62,643 nt of DNA from Lachnospiraceae bacterium (GTDB lineage: Bacteria > Bacillota > Clostridia > Lachnospirales > Lachnospiraceae): the NCBI GenBank assembly GCA_022791815.1, contig JAAVZU010000078.1:1-62643 (forward strand), read 5' to 3'. Below the pieces are notes generated by a model that saw only the letters and a program-made list of their open reading frames with translations, made no database searches and was not told the DNA's origin. Position 1 is the first letter of the stretch, and each line of letters starts with the position of its first letter. Shown one piece after another: positions 18,001-26,719 of the stretch. A program made the translations under genes and the position numbers.

Positions 18001-18596
18001 GAGAGAATGTAATTTACTTTTGTTATGGTGCATTTCAAGGAAGTGTGAAAGTAAATGGTATAAAAAATAGTGCATTTTCTGAAAAGTCTGAAATTTTCTT
18101 TTCCATAAAGTCAAATCATAATAGGATTCAAACAAACAAAAAAATAGTATATAGTGTACAGACTAATAAAGCAGTGAAATTTATATTACAAACACAAAAT
18201 ATCAGCAATATACAATATCAATTTGTCACAAAAGGACAAAAAATCAATACAAAAAAGTGGAAAGATGTCAAAAAAAATTCTTTTACAGTAAAGAATACAG
18301 AGAAAAAGTATGGTATACTATATATACGTTATACCTTACCGAATGGAAATATATATACTGTACATACTACAGGCTTTTGTATTGATACCATTTTGCCAAA
18401 GACAAATATCAAAAAGAATCAATGTTATAAAAGAGGGAAAAAAGTACAATTTTCTGATAATTTTGGTGTGAAATGGGCAAAGTTAGATGGCAAGAATATA
18501 AAAACTGGGACAATAATAAAAAAGGCAGGAAAACATATTCTTGTTGTTATGGATAAAGCAGGCAATAAAATAAGTATTCCTTTTTCTATTTTGTGA
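15075..18596 (+). CDS. Large secreted leucine-rich-repeat/Ig-like protein
   Basis: 1173 aa from ATG 15075 (AGAAAGGAA upstream). Signal peptide MKKWKRVLGAICIVLLFTSM with a probable cut near VRAAS (residue about 37). Residues about 60–460 hold BspA-type LRR_5 units (IGEKAFFNWSSLKEV, IGDEAFSCCVSL, TFENCNLEDG). Residues about 500–1000 are repeated beta-rich Ig-like modules. The C-terminus has a DNFGVKWAKLDGK … VVMDKAGNK domain common in secreted proteins of Clostridia. No LPXTG or membrane anchor is visible, so attachment is unclear. Likely a surface or secreted binding protein. Flanked by dtd and a 166-bp repeat element. Confidence 0.88.
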   Translation: MKKWKRVLGAICIVLLFTSMLKNYQISDQNRNITVRAASNDYKSIEVDGVTWRYALFKENINRNPQYQDLNKENIATCVKIKLENTNGNTDITIPDTIEGYPVYQIEQGSAGAGSEVVMLKIPVTVEWIGEKAFFNWSSLKEVKFWDRKSEKSTIREIPEEKMHIYYIGDEAFSCCVSLSDIPIKETIFSKEDANIGKGIFTNCKGLKKISISCEGEKAYIPQSTFENCNLEDGIQISNNIRELTIDNYGFRGCKIKNLTIPCNCFLGTEVFAENKELQRAEFKGNVQNKGKEILKKSFNTNDNTELIFSGEDIELGAYGLAGSRMKSLLFLNPNGTASLGYRCIFESGIGNIEFKNKNVIIKEGGGESTNEKLSQITFENSDTTYLSDGAFYSYLSHCENMSYPSVKKLEFQCRKVVYENISGPLTEVLRKSSVFEDRRIVYGTKVEQVSGMQGIFLSKFAEVYIENPMTEHEVTFLGSNPRIYGYSKHKEISPDFMEIQKRGLSITYEDSEIINTKGIDLSKLHVYTELKTGNRIEITTGKIMGEEEIPKPETEEGYILQYGEQISDYEGIMPVKIYYQDASDDLELPVVPKKENKIQVEWSESYGDNLIEGQNIDLEQLVEKVKVYYNDGSCIEKDAKALELVNGKITKGENNIIVCLKGNMKIRDSFQCVGKENQIQRVEASYNKKEVYLGDKIELDKINLRAVYTLEDENKNTNLPCKKISKTTFDLEGKNIIRVYYTDEMYSDMEVQVKVPKPVKVEAAYKEGYPCYGINEEIKQEAIEIFVTLENQKVLTNSQLEEPFIINILSYSGKDITATITYKGIKSNQFKIPLLENKIISISPILSKESVLEGSLIGRELVSYLRFSYENGTSELVKLDDLDQTQLQISEGYLAVARQWNIITITYMGIKCKAEVWGEEDNAIVLDVQYLGRDIEVGKSIHLEDCKVYLVKKSGKKILLTDGITIINPIISKAGENVIYFCYGAFQGSVKVNGIKNSAFSEKSEIFFSIKSNHNRIQTNKKIVYSVQTNKAVKFILQTQNISNIQYQFVTKGQKINTKKWKDVKKNSFTVKNTEKKYGILYIRYTLPNGNIYTVHTTGFCIDTILPKTNIKKNQCYKRGKKVQFSDNFGVKWAKLDGKNIKTGTIIKKAGKHILVVMDKAGNKISIPFSIL

Positions 18597-18633
18597 AGTA
18601 TGACATAAAGAAAGAATAAAAGCTTTATCCGCA

Positions 18634-18799
18634 ATTATTCACGACTTATATTGCAGACCGCTGCTATTGCAGCTAGGAATCGCTTGACAGCGTCACCTGT
18701 CTGCAATCATCGTCAATTGACCTATTAAGCATGATTAAGTCTTTATTTCTAAGCCTTTGGCTTACATAAGACTTAGTCATGCTTAAGGCCGTGAATAAT
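18634..18799. mobile_element. 166-bp MITE-like element, copy 1
   Basis: Ends are inverted repeats ATTATTCACG (18634–18643) and CGTGAATAAT (18790–18799). Inside is TTGCAGACCGCTGCT and a long hairpin from AAGCATGATTAAGTC (about 18727) to GACTTAGTCATGCTT (about 18785) centred on AAGCC-TTT-GGCTT. A diverged second copy is at 29493–29664. No coding capacity. Confidence 0.65.
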
Positions 18800-18842
18800 C
18801 TCGGGTTATTGTTTTTGGGAGAAAGAAAAAGGAGGAGAGGGT

Positions 18843-19775
18843 ATGTCTCTTGAAGTAAACCATTTGTTGAAGAAATATGGACAGAAAATAGTTGTGAATG
18901 ACCTAAGCTTTTCGATGAAAGAACCTGGTGTGTATGCACTTCTTGGAACCAATGGGGCAGGGAAAACTACTACCATCCGTATGATCCTTGGCATGCTTGC
19001 AAAAGATAGTGGAGAAGTATTATGGAAGGGAGAAGAGCTTTCATCTATAGAGAATAATGTTGGCTATCTGGCAGAAGAGAGGGGATTATATCCCAAAGTG
19101 TCACTTATGGATCAGCTTTTGTATTTTGCTAAGTTAAAAGAAATACCTACAAATATGGCAAAAGAGAGAGTAAAATATCTGGCAGAACGGCTTGAGGTAG
19201 AAGAATACTTATATCCAAAGAAAAAAAAGAAATCAGGTCCATATAAAGCAGATCAGCTTTCTAAAGGAAACCAGCAAAAAATTCAGTTTATGGCAGCATT
19301 GCTGTCTGAACCAGAACTTTTGATTCTGGATGAACCACTTAGTGGTTTGGATCCTGTTAATACAGATTTGTTTAAAAGTATTATTAAAGAAGAAATAGAA
19401 AAGGGAAAATATTTGATTATGTCTAGTCATCAAATGGCTACAATTGAAGAATTTTGTAGTGATATTACTATATTAAACAAAGGGAATGCCGTTTTGCAAG
19501 GGAATTTGAGGGAAATAAAGAAATGTTATGGAAGAGTGAATTTATACTTAAAATGTGATGAAGATGTGGATACAGAGATACAAAAATTTTCTCTTCCTAT
19601 TATAAATCAGACACCAGAAGAATATCATATTCAGGTGGATGGACAAGCTCAAGCTACAGAATTTTTAAACTATCTGCTTTCCCAAAACAAATCTATTGTA
19701 AAATATGAGCTTAGGGAACCTTCACTTCATGAGATATTCATTGAGAAAGTAGGTGACACCCATGAGGAAACCTAA
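18843..19775 (+). CDS. ABC transporter ATPase (NatA-like)
   Basis: 310 aa, AGGAGAGGGT before the ATG. Walker A GTNGAGKTT, signature LSKGNQQKIQF, Walker B LLILDEPLSGLDP and switch MSSHQMATIEE are complete, and a ~90-residue C-terminal extension ends HEIFIEKVGD, as in NatA/drug-export ATPases of the DUF4162 type. It should drive the two ABC-2 permeases that follow; the second gene overlaps its 3' end by 14 bp. The likely role is export of Na+ or a toxic compound. Confidence 0.93.
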   Translation: MSLEVNHLLKKYGQKIVVNDLSFSMKEPGVYALLGTNGAGKTTTIRMILGMLAKDSGEVLWKGEELSSIENNVGYLAEERGLYPKVSLMDQLLYFAKLKEIPTNMAKERVKYLAERLEVEEYLYPKKKKKSGPYKADQLSKGNQQKIQFMAALLSEPELLILDEPLSGLDPVNTDLFKSIIKEEIEKGKYLIMSSHQMATIEEFCSDITILNKGNAVLQGNLREIKKCYGRVNLYLKCDEDVDTEIQKFSLPIINQTPEEYHIQVDGQAQATEFLNYLLSQNKSIVKYELREPSLHEIFIEKVGDTHEET

Positions 19776-21102
19776 TACCAAAAAATGGAGGGAAATTATC
19801 TCAGTAAGTTCTTTTACCATAAAACAACAAATGAAAACCACAAGTTTTCGATTAACCTTTGGGATTCTTCTGTGTATTGCCCTAATAGGACCGTTTGTAG
19901 CGGCATTCCTTCAAGAAGACAAGGATAGTAAAAAACCACAGACTACAACAATAGAAAACTTATTTGTGGCAGAAGACTTGGAGAGTGAATTGGATATTGC
20001 CTATAATGAATTGTCGAAACTTCCATTTTATAAGAATTTAAAGATTACCAAAGTGGAAATGGAGAAAGAAAACCAAGTTGAAAAAATAAAAGAGAAGTTG
20101 GAACAAGAAAAAAAGAATGATATATTAATAGAAATTTGTGAAGAAGAGCAATTCTACATAAAGGTATATAAACCCAAGAATAGTAAGCTATGGAAAGGAG
20201 AAGGGGAAGCTTTATTGGAGGAAATGGAAGTTCTCTTTGATGATGCATTAGAGAAGAAAACAAACCTTACCAAAGAGCAGAAAAGAATTTTGGGTACTAC
20301 GGTAGATACAAACGTTCAGGCTCTTTCACCAGATGGCAGCAGGAAAGATTTAGAGGAACAAAATGGTATTGCTTATGAAGAATATATGTATATTTATGGA
20401 TTTATTTTTATCCTTCTTATGATTGGTGTATATGCAGGAAGTGTAATTTCTTCTACTATAGTAAGTGAGAAAAATGGAAAAGTACTGGAATATCTTCTTA
20501 CTGCTCTTTCACCTATTAGCTTGCTACTTGGAAAAATTATAGGTGTGTTTTGGCTGGTAATAGGAGAAATTCTTTGCCTTGGATGTGTTGCAAAGATTTC
20601 GGATTGTCTGGCAGCTAATATGAAAGGAATGGGAAAAAGTGTATTGTCAGGGGTGATTCCAGACAATATATTAAATAATCTCAATTTTTTAAATGTGATG
20701 CTTGCTTTGTTATTTGTTATTTTGAACTTGGCATTTTTTGGGTTTTTAGCAGCCTATGCAGGAACAAGGGCAAGCAGAGTGGAAGAGTTAAAAGATACAA
20801 TCATTATATTCTCCATTGGTGAACTGCTTGGCGGGTATCTGGCAATGTTCTCTGCAATTTATATGATGGAGGAAACTACCAGTGGATTTTTGTATTTTGT
20901 ATACATGTTTCCATTGTCCTCCTCTTTCCTATTGCCAGGATCAATTTTTACAGGGAAAATTGACTGGAGAATTGTAGTAGCTGCAATTATACTTTTGTTC
21001 ATTTGTGTTAGAGTTTTAATTTCTATTACTGTGAAAAGTTATCAGGAGCATTTATTTGTTTCTGGCGTGAAGAAAAGAAAGAGAAGAGGTGTGAAAAATT
21101 GA
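19762..21102 (+). CDS. ABC-2 type permease (NatB-like), first
   Basis: 446 aa from ATG 19762 (AGGTGA upstream; a GTG at 19753 is possible). One N-terminal membrane helix (about 30–50) is followed by a ~150-residue outer domain and about five to six helices in the C-terminal half (YIYGFIFILLMIGVYAG, VSEKNGKVLEYLLTALSPISLL). The VSEKNGKVLEYL segment is the coupling motif of NatB/YhaP permeases. It overlaps the ATPase gene and the next permease gene, so the three are co-translated. Confidence 0.9.
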   Translation: MRKPNTKKWREIISVSSFTIKQQMKTTSFRLTFGILLCIALIGPFVAAFLQEDKDSKKPQTTTIENLFVAEDLESELDIAYNELSKLPFYKNLKITKVEMEKENQVEKIKEKLEQEKKNDILIEICEEEQFYIKVYKPKNSKLWKGEGEALLEEMEVLFDDALEKKTNLTKEQKRILGTTVDTNVQALSPDGSRKDLEEQNGIAYEEYMYIYGFIFILLMIGVYAGSVISSTIVSEKNGKVLEYLLTALSPISLLLGKIIGVFWLVIGEILCLGCVAKISDCLAANMKGMGKSVLSGVIPDNILNNLNFLNVMLALLFVILNLAFFGFLAAYAGTRASRVEELKDTIIIFSIGELLGGYLAMFSAIYMMEETTSGFLYFVYMFPLSSSFLLPGSIFTGKIDWRIVVAAIILLFICVRVLISITVKSYQEHLFVSGVKKRKRRGVKN

Positions 21103-22400
21103 AGAGTGTAAAAAGAAACAAAGGAAAGTTATATACTTTATTTTCTCAGTTTTTCCATGTTCTTTCCTTTACAATTATGCAGACAGTAAAAGGGAAAAAA
21201 TATCTAAAACTAACCATAGGAATTATGTTTTTGCTTCTTGCAGTTACTTTTTCTGGAAGTATTATCTTTGTATATAGTCAGCATGAAAACAAAGAGGAAA
21301 GAGATACTTCTATAGAGAAAGTCTGGATTTTGGAGGGAACACTAGGAAAGGATTTTTTGAAATCAGATGAAAATATAGCGAAAGCATACCAAGACATAAC
21401 AGTAAAAACTGTACCAGATATGGAAGAAATGTCCTCAGAACAAATAGGGGAAAAAGGTATTCTTATTGAAATAGAGGAAAAAAAGGAAGCCTATGGCTTA
21501 ACTGGTGTTATAGCAAAAGACAGTCAGATTTCCAAAGATGAAGCGAAAAACTTTTTAGATGTGGTAAAAGAGAGTTTTTACAATAAATTAGTAAGAGAAA
21601 GTGGGATAAGCCAGATAGATTTAGAGCTTTTAAAGAAAGACAGAATAGGAAATGTTTATGAAATTGGTGACAGTGAGTTTGGGATAAAGTGGATTATAAC
21701 AGTTGCTGTTGTTATGTTTGTAGAAATTGTGATTTATTTATTAATAGCAATGTATGGTCAGTCCATTATGATGGAGGTTTCCAGTGAAAAAACTTCTAAG
21801 CTGATGGAAACTATGTTGGTAGATGTATATCCCGAAGCTTTGGTATCAGGGAAGATTCTGGGAACCGCTTTTCTTGGGATTGTACAGGTGTTACTTTGGA
21901 TTGGTGGGTTGATTTATGGATTTGTAACTGGTGTCCTTCTAGGAAGTGTATTATTCCCAGAAGAAAGCAGTAGTTATGGCGCTGTAATGGAAACCACAAA
22001 GAATTATGGAATTGATATCAATCTTACTTCAGGTCTTCTTATGGCATTAGTGATTATTGGGCTTGGAATTTTACTTTATTGTTTTCTGTCAGGAATACCA
22101 GGAAGCCTGATAGCAAAACCGGAGCATGCAGGTAATGTTCAGCAATTGATCCAGATACCTCTTATGGTTTGTTTTATGGTAGTTTACTATGCAATATTTT
22201 CAGAAGAGAAAGAGTTGCTTGTATTTTTGCGGTATTTCCCATTTACAGCTCCTTTTGTGCTTCCAGGTGAATTGTTAGTTGGTACAAGTAGTGTTGGTAC
22301 TGGATGGATAGTATCTGGAATATTGTTTGTCTCTGTTGTTTTAATTGGAATTTTGTCAGGAAAGATTTATAAATATAAAGCATTAAATAGCGGAAAGTAA
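21099..22400 (+). CDS. ABC-2 type permease (NatB-like), second
   Basis: 433 aa from a TTG start overlapping the previous stop by 4 bp; AGAGGTG lies upstream, and the N-terminus (FFHVLSFTIMQTVKGKK) aligns with that of the first permease, which supports this start. Same plan: helix near 42–62, outer domain, then about six helices. The coupling segment is MEVSSEKTSKLMETMLVDVYPEAL. The two permeases probably form a heterodimer with the NatA-like ATPase. Confidence 0.9.
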   Translation: MKSVKRNKGKLYTLFSQFFHVLSFTIMQTVKGKKYLKLTIGIMFLLLAVTFSGSIIFVYSQHENKEERDTSIEKVWILEGTLGKDFLKSDENIAKAYQDITVKTVPDMEEMSSEQIGEKGILIEIEEKKEAYGLTGVIAKDSQISKDEAKNFLDVVKESFYNKLVRESGISQIDLELLKKDRIGNVYEIGDSEFGIKWIITVAVVMFVEIVIYLLIAMYGQSIMMEVSSEKTSKLMETMLVDVYPEALVSGKILGTAFLGIVQVLLWIGGLIYGFVTGVLLGSVLFPEESSSYGAVMETTKNYGIDINLTSGLLMALVIIGLGILLYCFLSGIPGSLIAKPEHAGNVQQLIQIPLMVCFMVVYYAIFSEEKELLVFLRYFPFTAPFVLPGELLVGTSSVGTGWIVSGILFVSVVLIGILSGKIYKYKALNSGK

Positions 22401-22532
22401 TGTGTAGATGAGAAAAACACTATTAGATTTAATAAAAAAATATCTTTTCTTTTTAATAAAAAAGCAAAAAAGTACTTGACAATATATATAATGGTATGTT
22501 GCGAAAAATAAAAAAGAAAAGGAGTTAAGATC

Positions 22533-22902
22533 ATGAAACAAAAAATTTTAGTAGTACTTTTAGCCGCAATTATTTAGTTATGGGACAAGATTGTCTGTAG
22601 TAAATTTTGATAAAACAGGGTAGAAAGGACCATTCCCAAAAGGATTTTATCAGGTTAAGGATGTTTCGTATTATTACAATTGGGATTGTGATGAATTTGC
22701 ATGTTATTTAAGTAAAGCTGGAAGGAAATTATCTACAAGCAATACTTCCAAAGTTGCGATTACAGCAGGAGCATCAGCTAAGTTTGCCGGTTTTATTGAA
22801 GGTGAATTTTCTTATTCAAATGGTGATGAGTGGACTAAAACATCAGAAGTTACATATGATGCGGATGCAGGTTATATTATGTATTATGGTCTGCTAATGT
22901 AG
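22533..22902 (+). pseudogene. Decayed small secreted protein gene
   Basis: AAAGGAG precedes ATG 22533 and a signal-peptide start MKQKILVVLLAAII that stops at once (TAG). In another frame, from about 22624, a clean 92-codon reading gives KGPFPKGFYQVKDVSYYYNW…CDEFACYLSKAGRKLSTS…AGASAKFAGFIEGEFSY…DEWTKTSEVTYDAD and stops at 22902; an in-frame TAG lies at 22621. So at least one frameshift and two stops break an exported protein of about 120 aa. Family not recognised. A terminator at 23022–23058 follows; nothing else was seen in 22401–23125. Confidence 0.55.
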
Positions 22903-23021
22903 TTGCTAACTAGTTTTATTAATATGATTCAAATAGGAAAAAGTTGTATACAGTAGATTGTCTCGTGGATATAAACAGTGGCTTTTTAGAGAAAGATTAT
23001 AAAGGCTGAACAACATGCTAG

Positions 23022-23058
23022 AATTAAGGAGTGCATTTATACTATGTACTCCTTAATT
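23022..23058 (+). terminator. Intrinsic terminator
   Basis: AATTAAGGAGT (23022–23032) pairs perfectly with ACTCCTTAATT (23048–23058), followed by TAATG. It lies downstream of the decayed secreted-protein gene and 67 bp before the lipoprotein gene. Confidence 0.65.
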
Positions 23059-23125
23059 TAATGTTGACTATAATAGCTTAGCATGATAAAACTAAATGAG
23101 ATAAAAACGTAATAAGGAGGAAATT

Positions 23126-23929
23126 ATGTTAAAATTAACAAATTTGAAAAAAACAGTGTTTATACTAATAGGTATTTTACTATGTGATGGATGTTTGCAG
23201 CCGGTGGAAAGTGATATAAAAACTGACAAGCCTGAAAGTAGTACAGCAATTATTACAACAACATCTCCTGATAAAATAGCAATAAAATACAGTGAACAGG
23301 ATAAATTATCAAAAACAAGAGGATATTTGTTGTACGATGAAACAAAAGAGTGTGCTTCTATAACATTGTATCTAAAGGGAGTTAGCGAGTACAAAGAGTA
23401 TGACAGTGTAAAATGTTATCTAAATCAGAATATAGTTACTGAGAAAACAGAGATAAAAAAAGATATACAAGATTATGTTTTATCATTTGACATTAAGGAA
23501 TACATAGAAAAATTTAATCGGATTCAAATAACTTCTGGTGAATATACAGAGACTATAGATATAGGAACTTATGAATTGGAACGAATCTATGAAGATTCCA
23601 TACCAGATAAAAATAAATTGGAACTAATATCCTTTGAAAATTCGGATATGATAAATGAATTTGATGGTACTTTTCAAATAGATGGAAATTTGAGTAAATA
23701 TGATATTGAATATTATATCCCTAAACAGATACAAAAGATGAAAATGCTAAATATACAATCAGACAATGAAGAGGGAAATTTTTCCTTTCATTGTGATTGT
23801 TCCCGTGATGATTTTAAACAAAATGATTTATATTCTGTTGAATTTGATATGTATGTGATGCAGGTTGATAAAAATACAGGTGATATGCGTATTATATGTA
23901 AATGTTTTATTCCGTTAACCGCTTTCTGA
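23126..23929 (+). CDS. Hypothetical lipoprotein
   Basis: 267 aa, AAGGAGGAAA before the ATG. The N-terminus LKKTVFILIGILLCDGCLQP is a lipoprotein signal with the modified cysteine at about residue 26 (the D two residues before it is unusual). A Ser/Thr/Pro-rich linker follows, then a beta-rich region (residues about 50–267) without recognised family motifs. It should sit on the outer face of the membrane. It stands alone, between a terminator and a long hairpin. Confidence 0.75.
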   Translation: MLKLTNLKKTVFILIGILLCDGCLQPVESDIKTDKPESSTAIITTTSPDKIAIKYSEQDKLSKTRGYLLYDETKECASITLYLKGVSEYKEYDSVKCYLNQNIVTEKTEIKKDIQDYVLSFDIKEYIEKFNRIQITSGEYTETIDIGTYELERIYEDSIPDKNKLELISFENSDMINEFDGTFQIDGNLSKYDIEYYIPKQIQKMKMLNIQSDNEEGNFSFHCDCSRDDFKQNDLYSVEFDMYVMQVDKNTGDMRIICKCFIPLTAF

Positions 23930-23990
23930 ATTTGTTCATTGTTTTAAGTTTAATTTTTGGTTAAAAGTTAATTATTGAAGAGATGAATAA

Positions 23991-24100
23991 AAAAATAGGA
24001 CTGTTACATGAAAAAGAATTTCTACAAAATATGGTACATCTTGTGAAAAAGAGTGTATTATATTCTGTGTGTTTTCACTTGATGTGACAGCCCTATTTTT
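23991..24100 (+). repeat. Long nested hairpin / terminator
   Basis: The outer arms AAAAATAGGACTGTTACAT (23991–24009) and ATGTGACAGCCCTATTTTT (24082–24100) differ at two of 19 positions. A second pairing, ACATCTTGTGAAAA (24036–24049) with TTTTCACTTGATGT (24072–24085), shares four bases with the right outer arm, so the folds can compete. It ends in a T run and may terminate the lipoprotein gene. The rest of 23930–24306 shows nothing else. Confidence 0.55.
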
Positions 24101-24306
24101 ATATATGATGTGCAATCTGGAAGAATATGAATGGCATGACAGATAGTATTGGACAGTTAGAATATAGTAGCAGCCATTTTATAAATTACTGGTAATTCAG
24201 AAAAAATTTCTATATAATATAGAAAGAAGTATATAATTTGAATTTAATCTTCGATTATTAACAGCTTTAAATAATTTAGGTTAAATGTGAACAAGGAGGC
24301 AGGACT

Positions 24307-24561
24307 ATGGCAAGAAAATGCAGTGCCTTAAGAGCAGAACAGATTAGTGGAGGTTTTGCACAGGCAAAGAAAAAACTTGTGTTACAATTCCAAGGAAAAG
24401 ATTATCTGGAAAAAGATATACTAGAGAAGGTAAAAGAAGAACTCTTGCGCCGTGGCATACAAGAAGAAGACATGGAAAAGATTGATATATATGTGAAACC
24501 AGAGGAAAAACAGATCTATTATGTTATGAACCAGAATATTACAGGACATATAGAATTATAG
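24307..24561 (+). CDS. DUF6465 family protein
   Basis: 84 aa, AAGGAGG before the ATG. The conserved pattern is VLQFQGKDY … IDIYVKPEEKQIYYVMN … GHIEL, typical of this small Clostridia family of unknown function. It lies 65 bp before the ParA gene. Confidence 0.75.
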   Translation: MARKCSALRAEQISGGFAQAKKKLVLQFQGKDYLEKDILEKVKEELLRRGIQEEDMEKIDIYVKPEEKQIYYVMNQNITGHIEL

Positions 24562-24626
24562 AATACATAGTAACAGTGAGGGTATCTGAATTGTTACAAT
24601 ACATAGAAACAGGAGGAACGAAAGAT

Positions 24627-25388
24627 ATGGCAGTTACATTTGTAATAGCAAACCAAAAAGGTGGAATTGGGAAGACAACTACAGCTACTACCTTGGCGGG
24701 AATATTGGGAAAGAAAAAGAAAACATTGCTTATTGATGCAGATCCACAAGGAAATAGTACCCATACTTATGAAGCAGTCATAGAAGATACAGCTACTTTA
24801 TATGATGTTATGGTAGACACTGATAAATTACCACTGGCAGAAGCAATTCAACACATGCCAAATGGAGATATTGTTGCATCAGATCCTCTTCTTACCAAAG
24901 CGGAGAAAATGTTAGATGGGGATATTGAAGGCTTATATCGTTTGAAGGATGCCATTGATGCACTAGAGGGGTATGATTATGTGGTAATTGATACTGCACC
25001 TTCTATGAATGTCATTTTGTATAATTGCCTAATTGCAGCAGATAAAGTAGTAATTCCAGTAACAGCCGATCAGTATGCACTGCAGGGATTATTACAATTG
25101 CATGATACGATAAAGGCAGTACAAAGACGGCAGAATCCTCAAATATCCATTGCAGGGCTTTTGTTAATTAAGTTTTCTGGCAGGTCAAAATTGGAAAAGG
25201 AAATGCAGGAATATTTAGAAGATTTGGCAGAACAGATGGAAACAAAGATGTTTGATACAGTTATACGTGAGTGTGTAAAGACAAAAGAAGCACAAGCAAA
25301 GAAAAAAATGCTTTTAGATTATGCACCAAAATGTACAACTGCCAAAGATTATGAGATGTTTACCAAAGAATTATTGAAAAGAAAGTAG
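24627..25388 (+). CDS. ParA/Soj-type ATPase
   Basis: 253 aa from ATG 24627, set by AGGAGGAA (frame open from 24576). The deviant Walker A NQKGGIGKTTTA (about residue 9), DADPQGNST and VIDTAPSMN mark a ParA/MinD ATPase that dimerises with ATP and binds DNA. There is no parB or parS-like site next to it, so it is not the chromosomal parAB pair. The upstream DUF6465 gene may be its partner. Acts in the cytoplasm or on the nucleoid in partition or positioning. Confidence 0.92.
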   Translation: MAVTFVIANQKGGIGKTTTATTLAGILGKKKKTLLIDADPQGNSTHTYEAVIEDTATLYDVMVDTDKLPLAEAIQHMPNGDIVASDPLLTKAEKMLDGDIEGLYRLKDAIDALEGYDYVVIDTAPSMNVILYNCLIAADKVVIPVTADQYALQGLLQLHDTIKAVQRRQNPQISIAGLLLIKFSGRSKLEKEMQEYLEDLAEQMETKMFDTVIRECVKTKEAQAKKKMLLDYAPKCTTAKDYEMFTKELLKRK

Positions 25389-25430
25389 TTACCCTGAATT
25401 GAAATGAAATAAAAGAAAGAAGGACAAAGC

Positions 25431-26624
25431 ATGATTTCAGAGAAAATGATGGCACTTGGAAAAACACGATCTGTAATTCGGGAAATATTTGAATATGGAA
25501 ATAAAAGAAAACAGGAGATTGGAGAAGATAAGGTATTTGATTTTAGCTTAGGAAATCCCAGTGTTCCAGCTCCAGATTGTGTAAATCAGGCAATTTGTGA
25601 TATTTTAAAGGAAGAACCATCTACGGTACTTCATGGATATACCTCTGCCCAAGGAGATTTGAAAGTAAGAAAAACTATTGCGGAGTATATCAATAAAACG
25701 CAAGGTACAAATGTGTCAGCGGATGATATTTATATGACAGTAGGAGCTGCGGCTTCCTTGACTATAAGTCTTCATGCTATTACTGTTCCTGGAGATGAAA
25801 TTATTACATTTACACCATTCTTTCCAGAATACCAAGTATTTGTGGAAAAGGCAGGAGCCTCTCTTGTAACAGTTGCTTCCAGAGAAGAAGATTTTCAGGT
25901 GGAAGTAGAAGCATTTAAAAAAGCAATTACTCCAAAAACCAAAGCAGTTATATTAAATTCGCCAAATAATCCTTCTGGAGTAGTGCTGCGTGAAGAGATA
26001 ATTGTAAATATATGTAAAGTAATGAAAGAAAAACAGGAGGAATATGGACATGAAATTTTCTTAATTTCTGATGAACCATATAGGGAATTGGTATATGATG
26101 ATGTAAAAGTTCCATATTTACTCCATTATTATGAAAATACATTCGTATGTTATTCTTTTAGTAAATCCCTTTCTCTTCCAGGAGAACGAATCGGATATAT
26201 TGTGGTATCTAATCAAATGAAGCAGGCAAAAGATGTGTATGCAGCAGTTTGTGGTGCAGGAAGAGCATTAGGATATGTTTGTGCACCAAGTTTATTTCAA
26301 CGGGTAGCTGCCAGATGTATTGGGCAGACTGGGGATATTTCTGTATATAAGAAAAACAGGGATATACTTTTAGCAGGACTTACAGAATGTGGTTTCTCCT
26401 GTGCGAAACCAGATGGTGCTTTTTATCTCTTTGTAAAGGCTTTAGAAGAAGATGCTAATGCCTTTTGTGAAAAAGCAAAAAAATACGAATTGTTGTTAGT
26501 ACCAGGTGATGATTTTGGATGTAAGGGGTATGTTCGCATTTCTTATTGTGTTTCTACAAAACAGATTCAAAATGCCCTTCCAGCTTTTAAAAAGTTAGCA
26601 GAAGAATATTGTAAAAATAAATAA
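25431..26624 (+). CDS. Class I/II PLP-dependent aminotransferase
   Basis: 397 aa, AAGAAGGAC before the ATG. Motifs: FDFSLGNPSVPAP, NSPNNPSGVVL, SDEPYRELVYD and the PLP lysine in YSFSKSLSLPGERIGY; the substrate-carboxylate arginine is in GYVRISYC. The likely reaction is amino-group transfer between an aspartate- or aromatic-type amino acid and 2-oxoglutarate; the exact substrate cannot be told. It shares fold but not close sequence with the HTH-fused enzyme at 2212–3771. Confidence 0.9.
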   Translation: MISEKMMALGKTRSVIREIFEYGNKRKQEIGEDKVFDFSLGNPSVPAPDCVNQAICDILKEEPSTVLHGYTSAQGDLKVRKTIAEYINKTQGTNVSADDIYMTVGAAASLTISLHAITVPGDEIITFTPFFPEYQVFVEKAGASLVTVASREEDFQVEVEAFKKAITPKTKAVILNSPNNPSGVVLREEIIVNICKVMKEKQEEYGHEIFLISDEPYRELVYDDVKVPYLLHYYENTFVCYSFSKSLSLPGERIGYIVVSNQMKQAKDVYAAVCGAGRALGYVCAPSLFQRVAARCIGQTGDISVYKKNRDILLAGLTECGFSCAKPDGAFYLFVKALEEDANAFCEKAKKYELLLVPGDDFGCKGYVRISYCVSTKQIQNALPAFKKLAEEYCKNK

Positions 26625-26719
26625 AAAATGATATAATTAAGTTTATAAGAATAACGTAAAATAGTGATTTATTGTACAGATATGCAGTGATCTAATATGA
26701 GTGAAAAGAGGTGATTTGC

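Noticed and set aside
24627-25388. Chromosomal Soj/ParA of the origin region
   Set aside because: No parB, parS-like sites, rnpA, gidB or other origin genes are nearby.
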